Positions 14,844-16,491 of a stretch of 16,491 nucleotides of DNA are shown here, piece after piece. A model generated the notes under the pieces. The model saw only the letters and a program-made list of their open reading frames with translations, was not told the origin of the DNA and did not search any database. Both the position numbers and the translations under genes were made by a program. The number at the start of each line of letters is the position of its first letter. Positions within the stretch are counted from its first letter, which is position 1. Source of the DNA: an uncultured Caryophanales bacterium (GTDB lineage: Bacteria > Bacillota_I > Bacilli_A > RFN20 > CAG-826); contig CAMJEC010000013.1 of assembly GCA_946404585.1 (NCBI GenBank), positions 1 through 16,491 on the forward strand, in the 5' to 3' direction.

Positions 14844-16491
14844 ATGAAAAAAGGAACAAAACTTGTTGCTTTATTGTTAGGCCTTGCCTTAATGGTTCCT
14901 GCTTGTACACCAGGCGCCAATCCAAGCAAATCTTCTCAAGATCCAGGTACATCTTCAGAAGCCCCAGTTAACTACAAGGTTACAATTAGTAACAAAGAAG
15001 AACTTCAAGCTGAATGGTTTGTTGGTGATCCATCAAGAAAAGTCAACATTGAAGTCGAACCAAAAGCCAACATTACACAATTAGTTAATGAAGGCAAAAT
15101 TACAATTACATCAAGTGACCCAGCTAAATTAGCTATCGAAGGTCAAATGGCCTCCCCAGTTGCCGCTGGTGAAGCCACAATCACTGTCAAATGTGGTGAA
15201 TCAGAAGACACTGTCAAAGTTACCTTACAAGCAAAACAAACAGTTAAGGAAAAATATGGTGTCAACCACGAAGGTACTGCTGAAGATCCATTCGACAACG
15301 AAGATGCTTGCAAAGTTGCAAAACACGAAAAATACAACAATGAAGACTTCTATGTCAAAGGTAAAGTTTCTTCCTTCTACTATGCTCCAGGCAGCAGAAC
15401 TTCTGGTGAAGTAGCTTTCTACTTAACACCTGCAGAAGGCAAAACAGAAAAATTTGAAGTTTTCAAATGTTTCAAAGACAAAGAACAAAAACAACCATTA
15501 ACTGATGATGACATCTGGGTTGGTGGTGAAGTCACAGCTCATGGTCCATTCACTGTTTACAACAACACACAAGCCGAAACATCCTCTGCTATTTTTGTCA
15601 AATGTGAAGGTACAAAACCACAACCAAGACAAACATTAACAAAGACATTTGCTGAAGTCTTAGCAGTTGGTAATGCTTTACAAGATAGTGATAGCACATG
15701 GGATTACTACAAATTCCAAGGTTACGTCACAGTTAAATCTGGTAACGATTACTTCTTAACCGCTACAAAGGGTGAAGCCTTAGTTCCAGGCAAATCTGAT
15801 AAAGACCATGGTGAAAGAGATATTAAAGGTACCAACGCCATTGAATTATATGGTGCTGGTAAAGTTGAAGCTTTAGCCGCTAAATTATTAGAAGGTGCCA
15901 AAGTCGAAGTCACAATGATCGTTAAGAACTACCATGGTACAATCGAAAATGGTCTTGACCTCAAAGATGAAAATGTTACAGTTCTTGAAGCCGGTACACA
16001 ATGGGCCGTTCCAGAACCAGCAGTTGCCAATAAGACAGTTACTGAATTCATCGCTTTAGAAAACAATAAGAAGAACGCCTATACTGTTAAAGCCACAATT
16101 AAAGCTTTCAAATCTGGCGATACAAAAGACAAATATGGCAATATGACCATTACTGATGGTACAAGTGATGTCGCCATTTATGGCGCTACAGCCACAGCCA
16201 CAGCTCTTGCTTGGGATGGTGCTGGTGAATATGCCTTCACAAACCCACAAGACTTCATGACAAATGAAACAACATCCGCTCTTAAAGTCGGTGATGAAAT
16301 CACAATGAAATTAATCCGTGCTGACTACATTAAAGATGGTGTTACACAAGCTATCCAAGGTACTGGCATTATCACAGCCGTCACCCCAAGTGGTGGTGAA
16401 GGCGGCGAAGGTGGCGGTGGTGGTGAACAAACCACTTACAACAAAGTCGCTGACTTAAGCTACAACAAAGATACAACAGTCGTTATCAATA
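14844..16491 (+). CDS. Surface lipoprotein with Big_2-like domain and repeated OB-like domains (3' end outside window)
   Basis: 549 codons are visible with no stop before the edge. GAAAGGAG (14828-14835) lies 8 bases before ATG 14844. Signal peptide ends in VPAC (Cys21), followed by a Ser/Pro/Gly-rich linker. Residues about 47-112 look like a bacterial Ig-like Big_2 domain (ITITSSDPAKLAIEG, AAGEATITVKCG). Then come three OB-like units at roughly 144-256, 265-395 and 397-515. The third is clearest, with YTVKATIKAF then DKYGNMTITDGTSDVAIYG and a KVGDEITMKLIRA strand; the first contains FYVKGKVSSF and VGGEVTAHGPFTVYNN. A Gly/Glu linker (GGEGGEGGGGGEQ, from residue 517) leads into what may be a fourth unit. 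No enzyme motif is visible. OB folds of this kind often bind nucleic acid, which fits the neighbouring nuclease; binding other ligands or acting as a spacer/adhesin are alternatives. Confidence 0.82.
   Translation, partial: MKKGTKLVALLLGLALMVPACTPGANPSKSSQDPGTSSEAPVNYKVTISNKEELQAEWFVGDPSRKVNIEVEPKANITQLVNEGKITITSSDPAKLAIEGQMASPVAAGEATITVKCGESEDTVKVTLQAKQTVKEKYGVNHEGTAEDPFDNEDACKVAKHEKYNNEDFYVKGKVSSFYYAPGSRTSGEVAFYLTPAEGKTEKFEVFKCFKDKEQKQPLTDDDIWVGGEVTAHGPFTVYNNTQAETSSAIFVKCEGTKPQPRQTLTKTFAEVLAVGNALQDSDSTWDYYKFQGYVTVKSGNDYFLTATKGEALVPGKSDKDHGERDIKGTNAIELYGAGKVEALAAKLLEGAKVEVTMIVKNYHGTIENGLDLKDENVTVLEAGTQWAVPEPAVANKTVTEFIALENNKKNAYTVKATIKAFKSGDTKDKYGNMTITDGTSDVAIYGATATATALAWDGAGEYAFTNPQDFMTNETTSALKVGDEITMKLIRADYIKDGVTQAIQGTGIITAVTPSGGEGGEGGGGGEQTTYNKVADLSYNKDTTVVIN

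Noticed and set aside
16391..16430. Gly/Glu-rich stretch as a DNA tandem repeat or CRISPR-like element
   Set aside because: It is an irregular GGT/GGC/GAA codon run encoding a flexible linker inside an open frame, not a regular DNA repeat.
1..16491. Mycoplasma code 4 (TGA = Trp)
   Set aside because: Every Trp read in the genes is TGG and all genes are complete in the standard code, so there is no sign of reassignment.

Overview
The window comes from a low-GC, Firmicutes/Mollicutes-like bacterium. The signs are A/T-rich codons, strong AAAGGAG-type ribosome binding sites, MKK-type lipoprotein signals with LAGC lipoboxes, and a Mycoplasma-like gene set. It reads in the standard code: Trp is TGG, and none of the twelve stop codons visible here is TGA (8 TAA, 4 TAG). 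An uncultivated Bacilli or Mollicutes relative, possibly gut-associated (BspA-type leucine-rich repeat, Big_2 and OB-fold surface domains), is the best inference; the sequence does not fix the species. All genes are on the + strand.

Layout: (1) positions 1-310 hold the 3' end of tuf (EF-Tu) and its intrinsic terminator. (2) Positions 330-3732 hold a promoter and three tightly packed genes: a surface lipoprotein with a PtpB/LipA-type phosphatase domain and two tandem RDD-family membrane proteins, each with an unusually large loop between its first two membrane segments. (3) Positions 3740-14808 are a long gene cluster, probably with its own promoter. It has a membrane-anchored surface protein with one BspA-type LRR unit, a complete CUT1-type ABC importer (an ATPase with a roughly 270-residue insertion, two permeases, two paralogous substrate-binding lipoproteins), a surface lipoprotein with an intact staphylococcal-nuclease domain plus an OB-like domain, and a small zinc-ribbon membrane protein. 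(4) From 14844 to the window edge there is a further lipoprotein with a Big_2-like domain, several OB-like units and a Gly-rich linker, cut off by the end of the window.

How it may work together (inference): the annotation-by-homology label for the transporter would be 'sugar/glycerol-3-phosphate', but its gene neighbour is an apparently active secreted nuclease. The same pairing of a membrane nuclease with a UgpC/A/E-like importer is known in mycoplasmas (MG186-189; mhp379 region). The parsimonious reading is a surface nucleic-acid scavenging system: OB-fold lipoproteins bind nucleic acid, the nuclease cuts it, the two binding proteins capture the products, and the importer with its enlarged ATPase takes them up. 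The phosphatase lipoprotein upstream could trim phosphates, but this is weakly supported.

There is no rRNA, tRNA, CRISPR array, insertion sequence or prophage signal. The longest stretch without a gene is about 100 bases (261-361).
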